64,000 nt of DNA, taken from Gammaproteobacteria bacterium. Its GTDB lineage: Bacteria > Pseudomonadota > Gammaproteobacteria > Burkholderiales > Sulfuricellaceae. The translations under genes were made by a program, and so were the position numbers. The DNA is taken from contig JAHJGO010000023.1 in NCBI GenBank assembly GCA_018824405.1, positions 1 through 64,000 on the forward strand, written 5' to 3'. This document shows positions 1 to 8,400 of this stretch, one piece after another (position 1 is the stretch's first letter; each line of letters starts with the position of its first letter). The notes beneath the pieces are model-generated. The model had not been told where the DNA came from and ran no database searches. It worked only from the letters and a program-made list of their open reading frames with translations.

Positions 1-17
1 CTATGAGTTACAAGTTA

Positions 18-134
18 TGCTTGGCGGCCATAGCAAGTTGGAACCACCCCTTCCCATTCCGAACAGGACCGTGAAACGACTTAGCGCCGATGATAGTGTG
101 CACCTCGCATGTGAAAGTAGGTCACCGCCAAGCT
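18..134 (+). rRNA. rrf: 5S ribosomal RNA
   Basis: The stretch begins with the pairing end TGCTTGGCGGCC and ends with its partner near CACCGCCAAGC, so the two termini form the 5S helix I. In between are the conserved blocks CCATTCCGAAC (loop C region), GTGAAAC and TAGCGCCGATG, all in the order known from proteobacterial 5S rRNA. Length is about 117 nt, as expected. The 16S and 23S genes would lie to the left, outside the window. Exact ends are estimated from helix pairing. Confidence 0.93.
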
Positions 135-143
135 CCTTATAGT

Positions 144-172
144 GAAAAAGCCCTCTTCGTGAGGGCTTTTTC
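144..172 (+). terminator. Intrinsic terminator of the rRNA operon
   Basis: A perfect 12-bp stem (144-155 with 161-172) closes a 5-nt TTCGT loop. Its 3' arm ends in a run of five T, followed by ATTTT. It lies 10 nt after the 5S rRNA and before miaB, so it most likely ends the rRNA transcript. Confidence 0.9.
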
Positions 173-223
173 ATTTTGTGCGATGAATTGTCTCGCCTAG
201 TTTCATTGTGATATGGTGCATTC

Positions 224-1621
224 ATGTCTGATCCGGATTCCGTTTCTGCCGAGCAAGTTAAAGTTTTACAAAATATTTCCCCTGCGATGCCAAAAAAAGT
301 ATTTATTAAAACATTCGGTTGTCAGATGAACGATTATGATTCGTCGAAGATGGCAGATATTCTGAATGCTCATGATGGTATGGTCAGCACGGATCGGCCC
401 GAGGAGGCTGACATCATCCTTTTGAATACCTGTTCCGTCCGAGAAAAGGCTCAGGAAAAGGTGTTTCATCAACTTGGTCGCTGGAGAGCCCTAAAGAATA
501 CAAATCCCAATCTACTGATTGGAGTGGGTGGGTGTGTTGCCAGTCAAGAAGGAGCAGCAATCCTTACGCGCGCACCTTATGTGGATGTGGTATTTGGCCC
601 TCAGACTCTGCATCGTCTTCCTCAATTGATCCAGGCACGCAATGAGAGTGGGAAGCCGCAAGTCGATATTTCATTCCCTGAGATTGAGAAATTTGATCAT
701 CTGCCTGATCCCCGCGTTGATGGGGCAAAAGCTAATGTCTCGATTATGGAAGGATGCAGTAAATACTGTACTTACTGTATCGTGCCTTTTACGCGTGGCA
801 CTGAAGTTTCGCGACCTTTCGACGATGTCCTTGCGGAAGTTGCGCAGCTGACAGAGCAAGGCGTCAAGGAGGTTACGCTTTTGGGGCAGAATGTAAACGC
901 CTATCGCGGTCTGATGTACGACAACGAAACTGCCGACCTGGCGCTGCTGCTACATTATCTGGCAGAAATTCCTGGAATTGAGCGCTTGCGTTATATGACT
1001 TCCCATCCGGTGGAATTTTCAGAAGCTCTGATTGATGCTTATGCGACCATTCCGAAACTGGAGAATTATTTGCATTTGCCGGTGCAGTCCGGTTCGGACC
1101 GCGTCCTGGCTTCGATGAAACGAGGTTATACCGTACTCGAATATAAATCCAAACTTCGTAAGTTACGTACGGTGCGACCTGATATATCCATTTCTTCTGA
1201 TTTCATTGTGGGTTTTCCTGGTGAAACGGATGAGGATTTTGAGGCTACCTTGAGGCTGGTCGAGGAAGTGGGATTTGATGCCAGCTTTAGCTTTGTATTC
1301 AGTGAAAGGCCGGGTACACCAGCCATGGATATTGCTGACAGGACTTCAGCTTCAGTCAAGCAAGAACGTCTGCAACGGCTGCAGAACCTGATTGAAACTC
1401 AGGCGTGGGGCATTAGCGTTGCCATGGTGGGGTCAATGCAGCGAATTCTGGTTGAGGGAATATCTAAAATGAACGCGCACGAGTTGTTTGGGCGCACCGA
1501 CAATAATCGTGTGGTTTACTTCATCGGCAACCCCAGACTGGTCGGGCATTTTGTAGATGTGTTGATCACTTCTGCTCAGCCACGTTCGCTTCGCGGTGAA
1601 ATCCCTCTGGAAGCATCTTGA
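224..1621 (+). CDS. miaB: tRNA-2-methylthio-N6-dimethylallyladenosine synthase MiaB
   Basis: MiaB is the radical-SAM methylthiotransferase that adds the 2-methylthio group to i6A37 of tRNAs reading UNN codons, in the cytoplasm. The 465-residue product shows the three N-terminal cysteines that hold the auxiliary 4Fe-4S cluster (C33 in FGCQMN, C70 in NTCSVRE, C104 in GGCVA). The radical-SAM CxxxCxxC motif is at C178, C182 and C185, and a C-terminal TRAM-like segment follows. Length fits the family. The ATG at 224 is taken; an internal ATG at 287 would remove 21 non-conserved residues but has no better ribosome site. The stop overlaps the TTG start of phoH (TTGA), as expected for a translationally coupled miaB-phoH-ybeY-corC operon. 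Confidence 0.96.
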   Translation: MSDPDSVSAEQVKVLQNISPAMPKKVFIKTFGCQMNDYDSSKMADILNAHDGMVSTDRPEEADIILLNTCSVREKAQEKVFHQLGRWRALKNTNPNLLIGVGGCVASQEGAAILTRAPYVDVVFGPQTLHRLPQLIQARNESGKPQVDISFPEIEKFDHLPDPRVDGAKANVSIMEGCSKYCTYCIVPFTRGTEVSRPFDDVLAEVAQLTEQGVKEVTLLGQNVNAYRGLMYDNETADLALLLHYLAEIPGIERLRYMTSHPVEFSEALIDAYATIPKLENYLHLPVQSGSDRVLASMKRGYTVLEYKSKLRKLRTVRPDISISSDFIVGFPGETDEDFEATLRLVEEVGFDASFSFVFSERPGTPAMDIADRTSASVKQERLQRLQNLIETQAWGISVAMVGSMQRILVEGISKMNAHELFGRTDNNRVVYFIGNPRLVGHFVDVLITSAQPRSLRGEIPLEAS

Positions 1622-2586
1622 GCAAGCATACTGAACATTTTGCGTTTATTCCTGCCGATAACATTCGGCTTGGCAATTTATGCGGGGTTTTGGATGAGAA
1701 TCTAAAACAAATTGAAACCGCTCTGGATGTGGTTATTTCGCGCCATGGGGAAAACTTCAGCATTGTCGGCAAAGCCGAACACGCCCGGATCGCACTGCAA
1801 GCACTCAAAAATTTCTATGATTTGTCCAAACATGTAATTTCTATCGATGATTTACAACTGGGCTTGATGGAGTTAATGAATGCTGCACAGACCAACTCGT
1901 CTGGGATGCAGGGGGGCGTCATGCCGGTATTGATGACGCGCAAACGCGATCTGCGTGGCAGGACGCCACGGCAGAACCAGTATCTGCTTCAGATCCAGGA
2001 GCATGACATTACTTTCGGCATCGGGCCGGCAGGCACAGGTAAGACCTACCTGGCAGTTGCAAGTGCAGTTGATGCGCTTGAACGCGATGCAGTAAAGCGC
2101 ATTGTGCTGGTGCGCCCGGCCGTTGAGGCGGGCGAACGACTGGGGTTCTTGCCCGGCGATCTGGCGCAGAAAGTGGATCCCTATCTGCGCCCCCTGTATG
2201 ACGCACTCTATGATTTGCTGGGTTTTGACCGTGTAGGTAAATTATTCGAGCGCGGTGCGATTGAAATCGCACCTCTCGCCTATATGCGAGGCCGTACACT
2301 TAATCATTCTTTCATCATACTGGACGAGGCGCAGAACACAACGCAGGAGCAGATGAAAATGTTCCTGACCCGTATCGGCTTCGGTTCCAAGGCTGTGGTG
2401 ACTGGAGATGTCACACAGGTGGATCTTGCGCGCGGGCAAAAAAGTGGACTGGCTGAAGTGCATACGGTACTGGGCAAGGTCCGCGGAATCGCTTTCACTT
2501 TCTTCGAGTCTGAAGACGTGGTGCGGCATCCCCTTGTGCAGCATATCGTCAACGCCTATGCGAGTTATGAAAAAAACAAAACCTGA
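1618..2586 (+). CDS. phoH: PhoH-like ATPase (YbeZ)
   Basis: A PhoH-family P-loop ATPase, usually linked to RNA metabolism and ribosome maturation together with YbeY. The 322-residue protein has an N-terminal KH-like segment, a Walker A motif GPAGTGKT at residues 136-143 and a Walker B LDEAQ at 235-239. The start is TTG, overlapping the miaB stop by four bases, with a GGAAG ribosome site just upstream. The next gene, ybeY, begins inside its 3' end (20-nt overlap), the standard neighbour of ybeZ. The precise biochemical role of the family remains unsettled; the family assignment is secure. Confidence 0.95.
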   Translation: MSKHTEHFAFIPADNIRLGNLCGVLDENLKQIETALDVVISRHGENFSIVGKAEHARIALQALKNFYDLSKHVISIDDLQLGLMELMNAAQTNSSGMQGGVMPVLMTRKRDLRGRTPRQNQYLLQIQEHDITFGIGPAGTGKTYLAVASAVDALERDAVKRIVLVRPAVEAGERLGFLPGDLAQKVDPYLRPLYDALYDLLGFDRVGKLFERGAIEIAPLAYMRGRTLNHSFIILDEAQNTTQEQMKMFLTRIGFGSKAVVTGDVTQVDLARGQKSGLAEVHTVLGKVRGIAFTFFESEDVVRHPLVQHIVNAYASYEKNKT

Positions 2587-3037
2587 ATTGAGCTTGTCTG
2601 TTCAATATGCAGACAAACCAGCGGATGTTCCCGTTCGCGGTCTGTTCAGAGTGTGGGTCAATGCGGCTCTGGAAAGTGACGCTGCAGTTACTATCCGTAT
2701 CGTTGATGAAACAGAAGGGCAGAGTCTCAACCGCGATTATCGTGGCAAGGACTATGCGACCAATGTTCTCACCTTTGTTTATGAGAAAATCCCGTTATGT
2801 ATGGGCGATATCGTGCTGTGTGCGCCTGTGGTGAGCCGGGAAGCAGAAGAACAGGGTAAGGATGTGGAATCGCATTATGCGCATATGATCATTCACGGCA
2901 TGCTGCATTTGCAGGGGTATGACCATGAACACGAAGACGATGCGCTGGCTATGGAAGCAGTTGAAACGCACATTATGAGGCGTCTCGGCTATACTGACCC
3001 CTATTCAATTTTAGAGGTAAAGCAACAGCATGGATGA
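2567..3037 (+). CDS. ybeY: Endoribonuclease YbeY, 16S rRNA maturation factor
   Basis: YbeY is a zinc-dependent single-strand endoribonuclease needed for 16S rRNA 3'-end maturation and ribosome quality control. The metal site HGMLHLQGYDH is present with H110, H114 and H120. From the ATG at 2567 the product is 156 residues, the family's usual length; an ATG nine bases upstream (2558) is an alternative. The reading frame stays open further upstream inside phoH, but that part has no YbeY similarity. It overlaps phoH by 20 nt and corC by 8 nt, so translation is probably coupled. Confidence 0.95.
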   Translation: MKKTKPELSLSVQYADKPADVPVRGLFRVWVNAALESDAAVTIRIVDETEGQSLNRDYRGKDYATNVLTFVYEKIPLCMGDIVLCAPVVSREAEEQGKDVESHYAHMIIHGMLHLQGYDHEHEDDALAMEAVETHIMRRLGYTDPYSILEVKQQHG

Positions 3038-3857
3038 GTCTGCCAAACCGGGCTGGGTGGAGCGCCTGGGTGCGTGGCTTTCGCCCGAGCCAGATAACCG
3101 CGAAGAACTGGTGGAAATCCTTCACGCGGCTTATGAAAAGAACCTGATCGATGCCGATGCTCTGTCCATGATAGAGGGCGTGCTTCAGGTTTCAGAAATG
3201 CATGTGCGCGACATCATGATTCCGCGCGCACAGATGGACGTGATTGATATCGCGGATTCGCCGGCAGCTTTCATTCCTTTTGTGATTGAAGCCGCCCACT
3301 CAAGATTTCCCGTGATTGGCGAGAACAAGGACGATGTGATCGGCATCCTCCTGGCCAAGGATTTGCTGCGCTATTATGCCGGCGAGGCATTCGATGTGCG
3401 TGACATGCTGCGCCCGGCCGTATTCATTCCCGAATCCAAGCGCCTCAATATCCTGCTCAAGGAATTCCGCATGAACCGCAACCACATCGCTATTGTGGTG
3501 GATGAGTACGGCGGTGTTTCCGGCCTGGTAACGATTGAGGATGTGCTTGAACAGATCGTGGGCGAAATCGAGGACGAATTTGATTTCGACGAAACAGAGG
3601 ACAATATCATCCAGGACCGCAATGGCCGTTTCCGGGTCAAAGCGGTAACAGAGATCGACAACTTCAACGAGGTGCTGGGCACTCAGTTCAGTGACGAGGA
3701 TTATGATACGGTGGGCGGACTGGTTGTCAGCAAGTTTGGTCATCTGCCAAAACGCGGAGAGCACACCATTTTTGATGGCCTGAAGTTCCAGGTGCTTCGC
3801 GCTGACAGTCGGAGATTACATACGCTGCTGGTAGAGAAAGTACCTCAGGAAGTCTGA
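3030..3857 (+). CDS. corC: CBS-domain transporter-associated protein CorC (HlyC/CorC family)
   Basis: A 275-residue cytoplasmic CorC/YbeX protein. A pair of CBS domains (about residues 55-190, with the IPRAQMDV entry motif and the VVDEYGGVSGLVTIEDVLE segment typical of the second repeat) is followed by a C-terminal CorC_HlyC domain (about 205-272, VGGLVVSKFGHLP). The family is linked to magnesium and cobalt efflux and, by its ybeZ-ybeY neighbours, to ribosome and heat-shock functions. It starts 8 nt inside ybeY. The lnt gene that follows corC in many proteobacteria is absent here; trmB comes next on the opposite strand. Confidence 0.93.
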   Translation: MDESAKPGWVERLGAWLSPEPDNREELVEILHAAYEKNLIDADALSMIEGVLQVSEMHVRDIMIPRAQMDVIDIADSPAAFIPFVIEAAHSRFPVIGENKDDVIGILLAKDLLRYYAGEAFDVRDMLRPAVFIPESKRLNILLKEFRMNRNHIAIVVDEYGGVSGLVTIEDVLEQIVGEIEDEFDFDETEDNIIQDRNGRFRVKAVTEIDNFNEVLGTQFSDEDYDTVGGLVVSKFGHLPKRGEHTIFDGLKFQVLRADSRRLHTLLVEKVPQEV

Positions 3858-3871
3858 TCAGGCTTTCCTGA
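3845..3871. terminator. Possible bidirectional terminator at the corC/trmB junction
   Basis: Seven-base inverted arms TCAGGAA (3845-3851) and TTCCTGA (3865-3871) span the two stop codons of the convergent genes corC and trmB, whose ends abut at 3857/3858. There is a short A-run on the right and no clear T-run, so efficient termination is uncertain. Confidence 0.35.
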
Positions 3872-4535
3872 AAACAATATCCCAGACGCCATGCCCCAGC
3901 CTAATCCCGCGTTGCTCGAATTTTGTCAGTGGGCGGTATTCCGGGCGTGGCGCATATTCGCTCACACTGTTCACCAGTCGAGCTTCTGCTCGCAATGTTG
4001 CGAGAATGTGAATGGCATATTCTTCCCAGTCCGTGGCCACATGCAGGTAACCGCCGGATTTCAGGCGGTCGCAAATTAGCGTGACAAAGGTGGACTGAAT
4101 CAGACGCCGCTTGTGGTGACGCTTTTTGTGCCACGGGTCGGGAAAGAAGATATGTACCCCATCCAGCGTCTCCGGACTCAGCATGTGCTGCAACACTTCA
4201 ACGGCGTCATGCTGGATAATGCGGATATTGGTGAGTCCCATTTCCTCGGTGTATTTCAGCAGGCTACCCACCCCGGGAGTGTGCACCTCGATACACAGGT
4301 AATCCTTTTCAGGATGTTCCTGCGCGATTGTGGCGGTGCTGTCTCCCATGCCAAAACCGATTTCCAGGATTTTGAACGCGGTCCTGCCAAATAATTGCGT
4401 CAAATCCAGCTTTTCATCACCGTACGCAACGCCAAACCGTGGCATCAGGGTTTCATGGGCGCGGGTCTGTCCTTTGGACATACGTCCCTGACGCAGCACG
4501 AAGCTGCGTACAGGGCGATGCAGCGTTTCAGTCAT
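3858..4535 (-). CDS. trmB: tRNA (guanine-N7-)-methyltransferase TrmB
   Basis: TrmB makes m7G46 in the tRNA variable loop using SAM. The 225-residue protein has the class I SAM-binding motif [10 protein letters not shown] and the family hallmark [14 protein letters not shown], containing the catalytic Asp and the tRNA-binding basic stretch. A conserved C-terminal TKFEQRG element is also present. It is the last gene of the leftward thiS-thiG-trmB group, 12 nt after thiG, an order common in betaproteobacteria. Its stop codon directly abuts that of corC. Confidence 0.95.
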   Translation of the reverse strand: MTETLHRPVRSFVLRQGRMSKGQTRAHETLMPRFGVAYGDEKLDLTQLFGRTAFKILEIGFGMGDSTATIAQEHPEKDYLCIEVHTPGVGSLLKYTEEMGLTNIRIIQHDAVEVLQHMLSPETLDGVHIFFPDPWHKKRHHKRRLIQSTFVTLICDRLKSGGYLHVATDWEEYAIHILATLRAEARLVNSVSEYAPRPEYRPLTKFEQRGIRLGHGVWDIVFRKA

Positions 4536-4547
4536 TGTGCCGAACCC

Positions 4548-5330
4548 TTATTTTCCGATCATGCCGGTGGTGGGGGAACTTGGACTGGCAGAGTAAAGCT
4601 TTTTTGCCATGCGTCCGGCCAGGAAGGCTTCGCGCCCAGCTTCAACGGCTTTTCTCATCGCAGATGCCATCAGTATCGGATTGCTAGCGCCGGCAATGGC
4701 GGTATTCATCAGCACCCCATCACAGCCCAATTCCATGGCGATGGCAGCATCTGAAGCGGTGCCGACGCCGGCATCCACGATGACGGGCACCTTGGCGTTT
4801 TCGATAATAATCTGCAGATTCCATGGGTTGAGGATGCCCATGCCGGAGCCAATCAGGGAAGCCAGCGGCATCACCGCGACGCAGCCGATTTCCTCCAGTT
4901 GCTTGGCAATGATCGGATCGTCGGAGGTGTAAACCATGACCTTGAATCCATCCTTGACCAGAATTTCCGCTGCCTTTAGTGTTTCAACTACATTCGGGTA
5001 GAGCGTTTTCGGGTCGCCCAAAACTTCCAGTTTGACCAGCTCATGCCCATCCAGCAGTTCGCGCGCCAGTCGCAGGGTGCGGATGGCATCATCGGCGCTG
5101 TAGCAGCCTGCGGTGTTGGGCAGGTAGGTGTACTTTGATGGCTGGACTGCGTCCAGCAGACTGGGTTCGCCTGCATTCTGGCCGATGTTGGTACGGCGAA
5201 TCGCCACTGTAACGATCTCGGTGCCGCTGGCCTCGATGGCGCGCCGCGTTTCATCAAAATCCTTGTACTTGCCCGTACCTACCAGCAGACGGGAAGAATA
5301 GGTTTTTCCTGCAATAATCAAGTTATCCAT
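4548..5330 (-). CDS. thiG: Thiazole synthase ThiG
   Basis: ThiG condenses 1-deoxy-D-xylulose 5-phosphate, dehydroglycine and the sulfur carried by ThiS thiocarboxylate into the thiazole half of thiamine. The (beta/alpha)8 protein is 260 residues from the ATG at 5330. The Schiff-base lysine is K100 in VKLEVLGD, and the phosphate-binding segments [14 protein letters not shown] and [17 protein letters not shown] are present. A TTG nine bases upstream is possible, but a GGA ribosome site fits the ATG. thiS lies 18 nt upstream on the same strand, so carrier and enzyme are made together. Confidence 0.96.
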   Translation of the reverse strand: MDNLIIAGKTYSSRLLVGTGKYKDFDETRRAIEASGTEIVTVAIRRTNIGQNAGEPSLLDAVQPSKYTYLPNTAGCYSADDAIRTLRLARELLDGHELVKLEVLGDPKTLYPNVVETLKAAEILVKDGFKVMVYTSDDPIIAKQLEEIGCVAVMPLASLIGSGMGILNPWNLQIIIENAKVPVIVDAGVGTASDAAIAMELGCDGVLMNTAIAGASNPILMASAMRKAVEAGREAFLAGRMAKKLYSASPSSPTTGMIGK

Positions 5331-5348
5331 ACATTCCAATGAGTTGAT

Positions 5349-5552
5349 TTAGCCGCCACCGACTGCAACCACAATTTCAAGCTGGTCGCCGTGGTTCAGC
5401 GGGGTTTCGTTGAATTGGCTGCGTGGCACGATTTCACCGTTACGTTCAATGGCGACGCGCTTACCCGCAAGTGCAAGATGATCCACCAGCTGGGCCACTG
5501 TTAGCGGGTCTGGAAACTGGCGTGGCTGACCGTTGATGGTGAGTTCAAGCAC
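5349..5552 (-). CDS. thiS: Sulfur carrier protein ThiS
   Basis: A 67-residue ubiquitin-fold protein ending in VAVGGG. The terminal Gly-Gly is what is adenylated and thiocarboxylated to deliver sulfur to ThiG. The start is GTG at 5552 (MLELTINGQ), with a weak GGAT ribosome site upstream. It heads the leftward thiS-thiG-trmB operon. No TPP riboswitch was recognised in the 160 bases upstream. Confidence 0.93.
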   Translation of the reverse strand: MLELTINGQPRQFPDPLTVAQLVDHLALAGKRVAIERNGEIVPRSQFNETPLNHGDQLEIVVAVGGG

Positions 5553-5713
5553 GGCTTACATCCAAGCAATAAATAATCGGCAATTTTATCACTCCTGCTG
5601 GAATGCAGGCATAAGCTCGCTGGCGATATAGTGCAAAAATTCTTGCAAAACCTCGTTTTGACCGCGCCCGCACTGATTTGTAACACATTGTTACAAGTTG
5701 CCGTGATCGCGAA

Positions 5714-6742
5714 ATGATTGAGCAATACCCCTCGTTCAATATGCGTGCTCAGGGCCAAAGGCAGAATCCAGCCCAGGAACGGTGCGTCATGCTCTATCCC
5801 ACATGGAATCTGCAATCAACAAAGTTGGCCGAAAAAAATCAAGATGTTGAGAAAGAGATAAACAGAATGAATGCGTTTGTTCAAGAATCATCGCTTCGCG
5901 AGATGAAGCACGATAAATCCGTTAGCCCTATTGTGTTTGTCCATATCCCCAAAACAGGGGGTATGACTTTCTATTCCATGATCAGGGAGATTTACAAGCC
6001 TTCAGAGCTGCACAAGATTAACCCCGCAGCGGAATCTGTCGAGAAATATATAAGTCTTTCGCAGACCAGAAAGGACGGGTTGAAGGTGATATATGGCCAC
6101 ATGGATTATGGGCTGCGTGAACTGCTTCCTTCTAATTCGGCCTATGTTACGTTGATGCGCCACCCGGTTGAGAGGGTGATATCTCATTACTACTATGTCA
6201 GACGCACCGAGAATGATCCTCTGCGTGAACTTGCCATGAATTCCAGTCTCTACGACTGGGTCGCGCACTGCAATCTGGAAGAAATGGAGAATGGACAGAC
6301 CAGAAGGCTGTCGGGTGTGGCGGAAGGGATTGGGTTTGGTGAATGTTCTGCAGAGGTGCTGGCGCAGGCAAAAACAAATGTCGCAAGAAATTTTGCTCTG
6401 GTGGGAATTACCGAGCGCTACGACGAAGCCTATGTTCTGATGAGCAAGATGTTTGGCTGGCCGATAAAAAATTATCCTTCAATCAATGTGGCGAAATGGA
6501 AGCCAGAGCAGAGTGAGATCCCCGCAAGGACATTAAGGCTAATCGAGAAATTCAATGCGCTGGACATCGAGCTGTATGACCATGCTACACGCTTGTTTGA
6601 CGAAAAAATTGCACAGGTGGACATTCGATATGAAATGCGTCTGTTGGAGGAAAGAAGGCGCCGTGGCTATCTGTACTGGCGCGACGCGGCCACGCAATAT
6701 CTTGAACGGAAAGCACGAATATTGACGCCGTTTTGGAAGTAA
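5714..6742 (+). CDS. Sulfotransferase family protein
   Basis: A 342-residue protein of the Sulfotransfer_2 / heparan-sulfate-type sulfotransferase family, expected to move a sulfuryl group from PAPS to a carbohydrate or other acceptor. The 5'-phosphosulfate loop HIPKTGG is at residues 77-83, and the 3'-phosphate motif RHPVERVISHYY is at about 149-160. The first 65 residues are poorly conserved; the true start could be ATG 5789 or ATG 5867, because none of the candidate starts has a strong ribosome site. No signal peptide or membrane segment is visible, so it is probably cytoplasmic. It stands alone between thiS and a lipoprotein gene, with no glycosyltransferase neighbours, so the acceptor cannot be guessed. 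Confidence 0.8.
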   Translation: MIEQYPSFNMRAQGQRQNPAQERCVMLYPTWNLQSTKLAEKNQDVEKEINRMNAFVQESSLREMKHDKSVSPIVFVHIPKTGGMTFYSMIREIYKPSELHKINPAAESVEKYISLSQTRKDGLKVIYGHMDYGLRELLPSNSAYVTLMRHPVERVISHYYYVRRTENDPLRELAMNSSLYDWVAHCNLEEMENGQTRRLSGVAEGIGFGECSAEVLAQAKTNVARNFALVGITERYDEAYVLMSKMFGWPIKNYPSINVAKWKPEQSEIPARTLRLIEKFNALDIELYDHATRLFDEKIAQVDIRYEMRLLEERRRRGYLYWRDAATQYLERKARILTPFWK

Positions 6743-6779
6743 ATGTTTTTTTGTGCCGACATCAACTAACTGGAAAATT

Positions 6780-7982
6780 ATGAAACAATTTTTTAAATCC
6801 ATTCTTCTGGCGCTTGGCGTCGTAATGGTCCTTGCGGGTTGCGAAACCGGCAGTTCAGCGTCTCCCCCAGATGAAGTAAATGTGATTGCCGGTGACGGCA
6901 GTGTTACTCTGACATGGGTGATGGAGCCGGACGTGGAATATTGGGTGTTCAGCGCTGCTGCAGACGGCGTAACGCCAGAAAATTGCAGTTCCCTGCCGGA
7001 GTGCAAGACGATCATGGCCGCAGTTTCGCCCCTGGTTGTATCCGGGCTGACCAACGGCACGACGTATTCCTTCACCATCAATGGAAGGATTGATGGCGGC
7101 CCTGGTGGCACCGGCAGTGCACCGGTCTCGGCTGTGCCAAGACTCGCAGGCGCTTCCTGGAATGCTGGCGCCTCTCTCGGCTCTGTCGATCTGCATGGTG
7201 TGACTTATGGTGACTCCTTTCTTGCGGTTGGCAGCGGCGGATCTATGTTTTCCAGTCCCGACGGAATTTCCTGGGCCGCGCTGAACAGCGGTATCGCCAC
7301 CGATCTCAACGCGGCTCTCTATGGCAACGCCGGCTATATTGCTGCGGGTGCGGGTGGGGTCATGTTGCGCAGCACCGACGAGCTGGTAAGCTGGACGCAA
7401 TTGGTTTCCTGTACGACCAATGATCTTTATGCCATGTCCTACAATGGCAGCCAGTTCCTGGCCGTGGGTGCAAACGGCACCATCATCACCAGCGATGGTG
7501 GTGAAATCTGGACGTGCCGCTATTCCAATACGTCTAGCCATCTGTATGGCGTGGCCTATGGAAACGGCGTGTATGTGGCAGTCGGGGTGGGTGGGACAAT
7601 ACAGACCAGTATTGATGGCATCAATTGGCAAGCAGCGCTCTCGCAAACCACGCTTGATTTGAAGGGGGTTGCCTATGGCGCGGACATTTTTGTGGCAACG
7701 GGCACTGCTGGCGCGCTACTCACCAGCACTGATGGCATGACATGGATGCCGCAAACGCCGATTGCATCGAGCCCTACTCTCAATGCCGTTATTTATGGCA
7801 ACGAGTTTTATGGCACTCAATTTGTCGCAGTAGGCAACAACGGCGCTATCTTTACCAGCACTGACGGTATTGCCTGGGCGTCCCCCGCCTCGAATAACAC
7901 CAATAACCTGTATGCCGTTACGTATGGAAACTATGGCTATTCTTCCGTGGGAGCCGCCGGTTCGAGCCTGACCGCCTATTAA
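6780..7982 (+). CDS. Lipoprotein with fibronectin III-like and beta-propeller repeats
   Basis: A secreted lipoprotein of 400 residues. The signal peptide ends in the lipobox LAGC with lipidated C21. Residues about 35-125 resemble a fibronectin type III domain (VTLTW, VSGLTNGTTYSFTI). From about 130 to the end there are six or so repeats of the form FVAVGxxGxIxTSxDGxxW, the BNR / Ycf48-like propeller blade. The ATG at 6780 is chosen over an upstream frame extension because it gives an ideal signal peptide and a GGA ribosome site. The function is unknown; such propellers usually bind proteins or glycans at the cell surface. It appears monocistronic, with its own terminator at 8043. Confidence 0.8.
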   Translation: MKQFFKSILLALGVVMVLAGCETGSSASPPDEVNVIAGDGSVTLTWVMEPDVEYWVFSAAADGVTPENCSSLPECKTIMAAVSPLVVSGLTNGTTYSFTINGRIDGGPGGTGSAPVSAVPRLAGASWNAGASLGSVDLHGVTYGDSFLAVGSGGSMFSSPDGISWAALNSGIATDLNAALYGNAGYIAAGAGGVMLRSTDELVSWTQLVSCTTNDLYAMSYNGSQFLAVGANGTIITSDGGEIWTCRYSNTSSHLYGVAYGNGVYVAVGVGGTIQTSIDGINWQAALSQTTLDLKGVAYGADIFVATGTAGALLTSTDGMTWMPQTPIASSPTLNAVIYGNEFYGTQFVAVGNNGAIFTSTDGIAWASPASNNTNNLYAVTYGNYGYSSVGAAGSSLTAY

Positions 7983-8042
7983 GCCTGACATGCCGCTGCG
8001 TCATTCATGATCTGGATTGGCGCGGCCGTCGTGAAGGCCAGG

Positions 8043-8070
8043 AATGCGTGCTCTGCAAAGCACGCATTTT
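8043..8070 (+). terminator. Intrinsic terminator after the propeller lipoprotein
   Basis: A perfect 10-bp stem AATGCGTGCT / AGCACGCATT with a 6-nt CTGCAA loop is followed by TT and a C-run. It lies 60 nt after the stop at 7982. The 7983-8388 gap otherwise holds only this hairpin and the efflux promoter; no convincing gene was seen in it. Confidence 0.75.
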
Positions 8071-8311
8071 CCCCCGAATGTCAGCGATACTCGGCAATTG
8101 CCTCTTTCCTTCGTCTGGCCGGCTCATTGAGCGCCATTGGCTATTCCGGGCTTCAGGCGCTTTCGCTTTGACGGCGCATCGGATAAGGTTTTCTGCAGCA
8201 AGATAAAGCAAATAAGCAATCAGCTATTTGTTCGAGCATGCGCTTATATCGCGTGGCATATCTCAAATAAATACAGCAAGATGAGCCTTGATTAACAAAC
8301 CAATATTCCTG

Positions 8312-8339
8312 TTGACAAAGCAAATCACAGCATGATAAG
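8312..8339 (+). promoter_or_regulatory. Sigma-70-type promoter of the export operon
   Basis: A perfect -35 box TTGACA (8312-8317) is followed at 16-17 nt by a -10-like TGATAA/GATAAG (8333-8339) with a TG just ahead of it. Transcription would start about 8346, inside the palindrome described next and about 45-55 nt ahead of the likely start codon. Confidence 0.6.
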
Positions 8340-8360
8340 TTAGTAATCAGTTACTAACTT
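8337..8360. promoter_or_regulatory. Perfect palindromic operator, TetR-type
   Basis: Ten-base arms AAGTTAGTAA and TTACTAACTT are separated by TCAG, forming a perfect 24-bp dyad. It covers the downstream end of the -10 box and the likely transcription start, the position expected for a repressor that blocks RNA polymerase. Size and symmetry suit a TetR/AcrR-family dimer pair. Two TetR-family genes lie 16 kb downstream (24035, 24660), but no copy of this dyad was seen near them, so which protein binds is open. Confidence 0.65.
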
Positions 8361-8400
8361 TATGTTTGGTGGGCAAGCGAAAATCGAGATGGATAAGATC

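Noticed and set aside
5553-5713. Looked for a TPP riboswitch ahead of thiS
   Set aside because: No CUGAGA / ACCUGA-type thi-box pairs were found on the minus strand.
8005-8211. A 68-codon minus-strand frame in the gap before the export operon
   Set aside because: It crosses the terminator hairpin, has no ribosome site and no similarity that I recognise.
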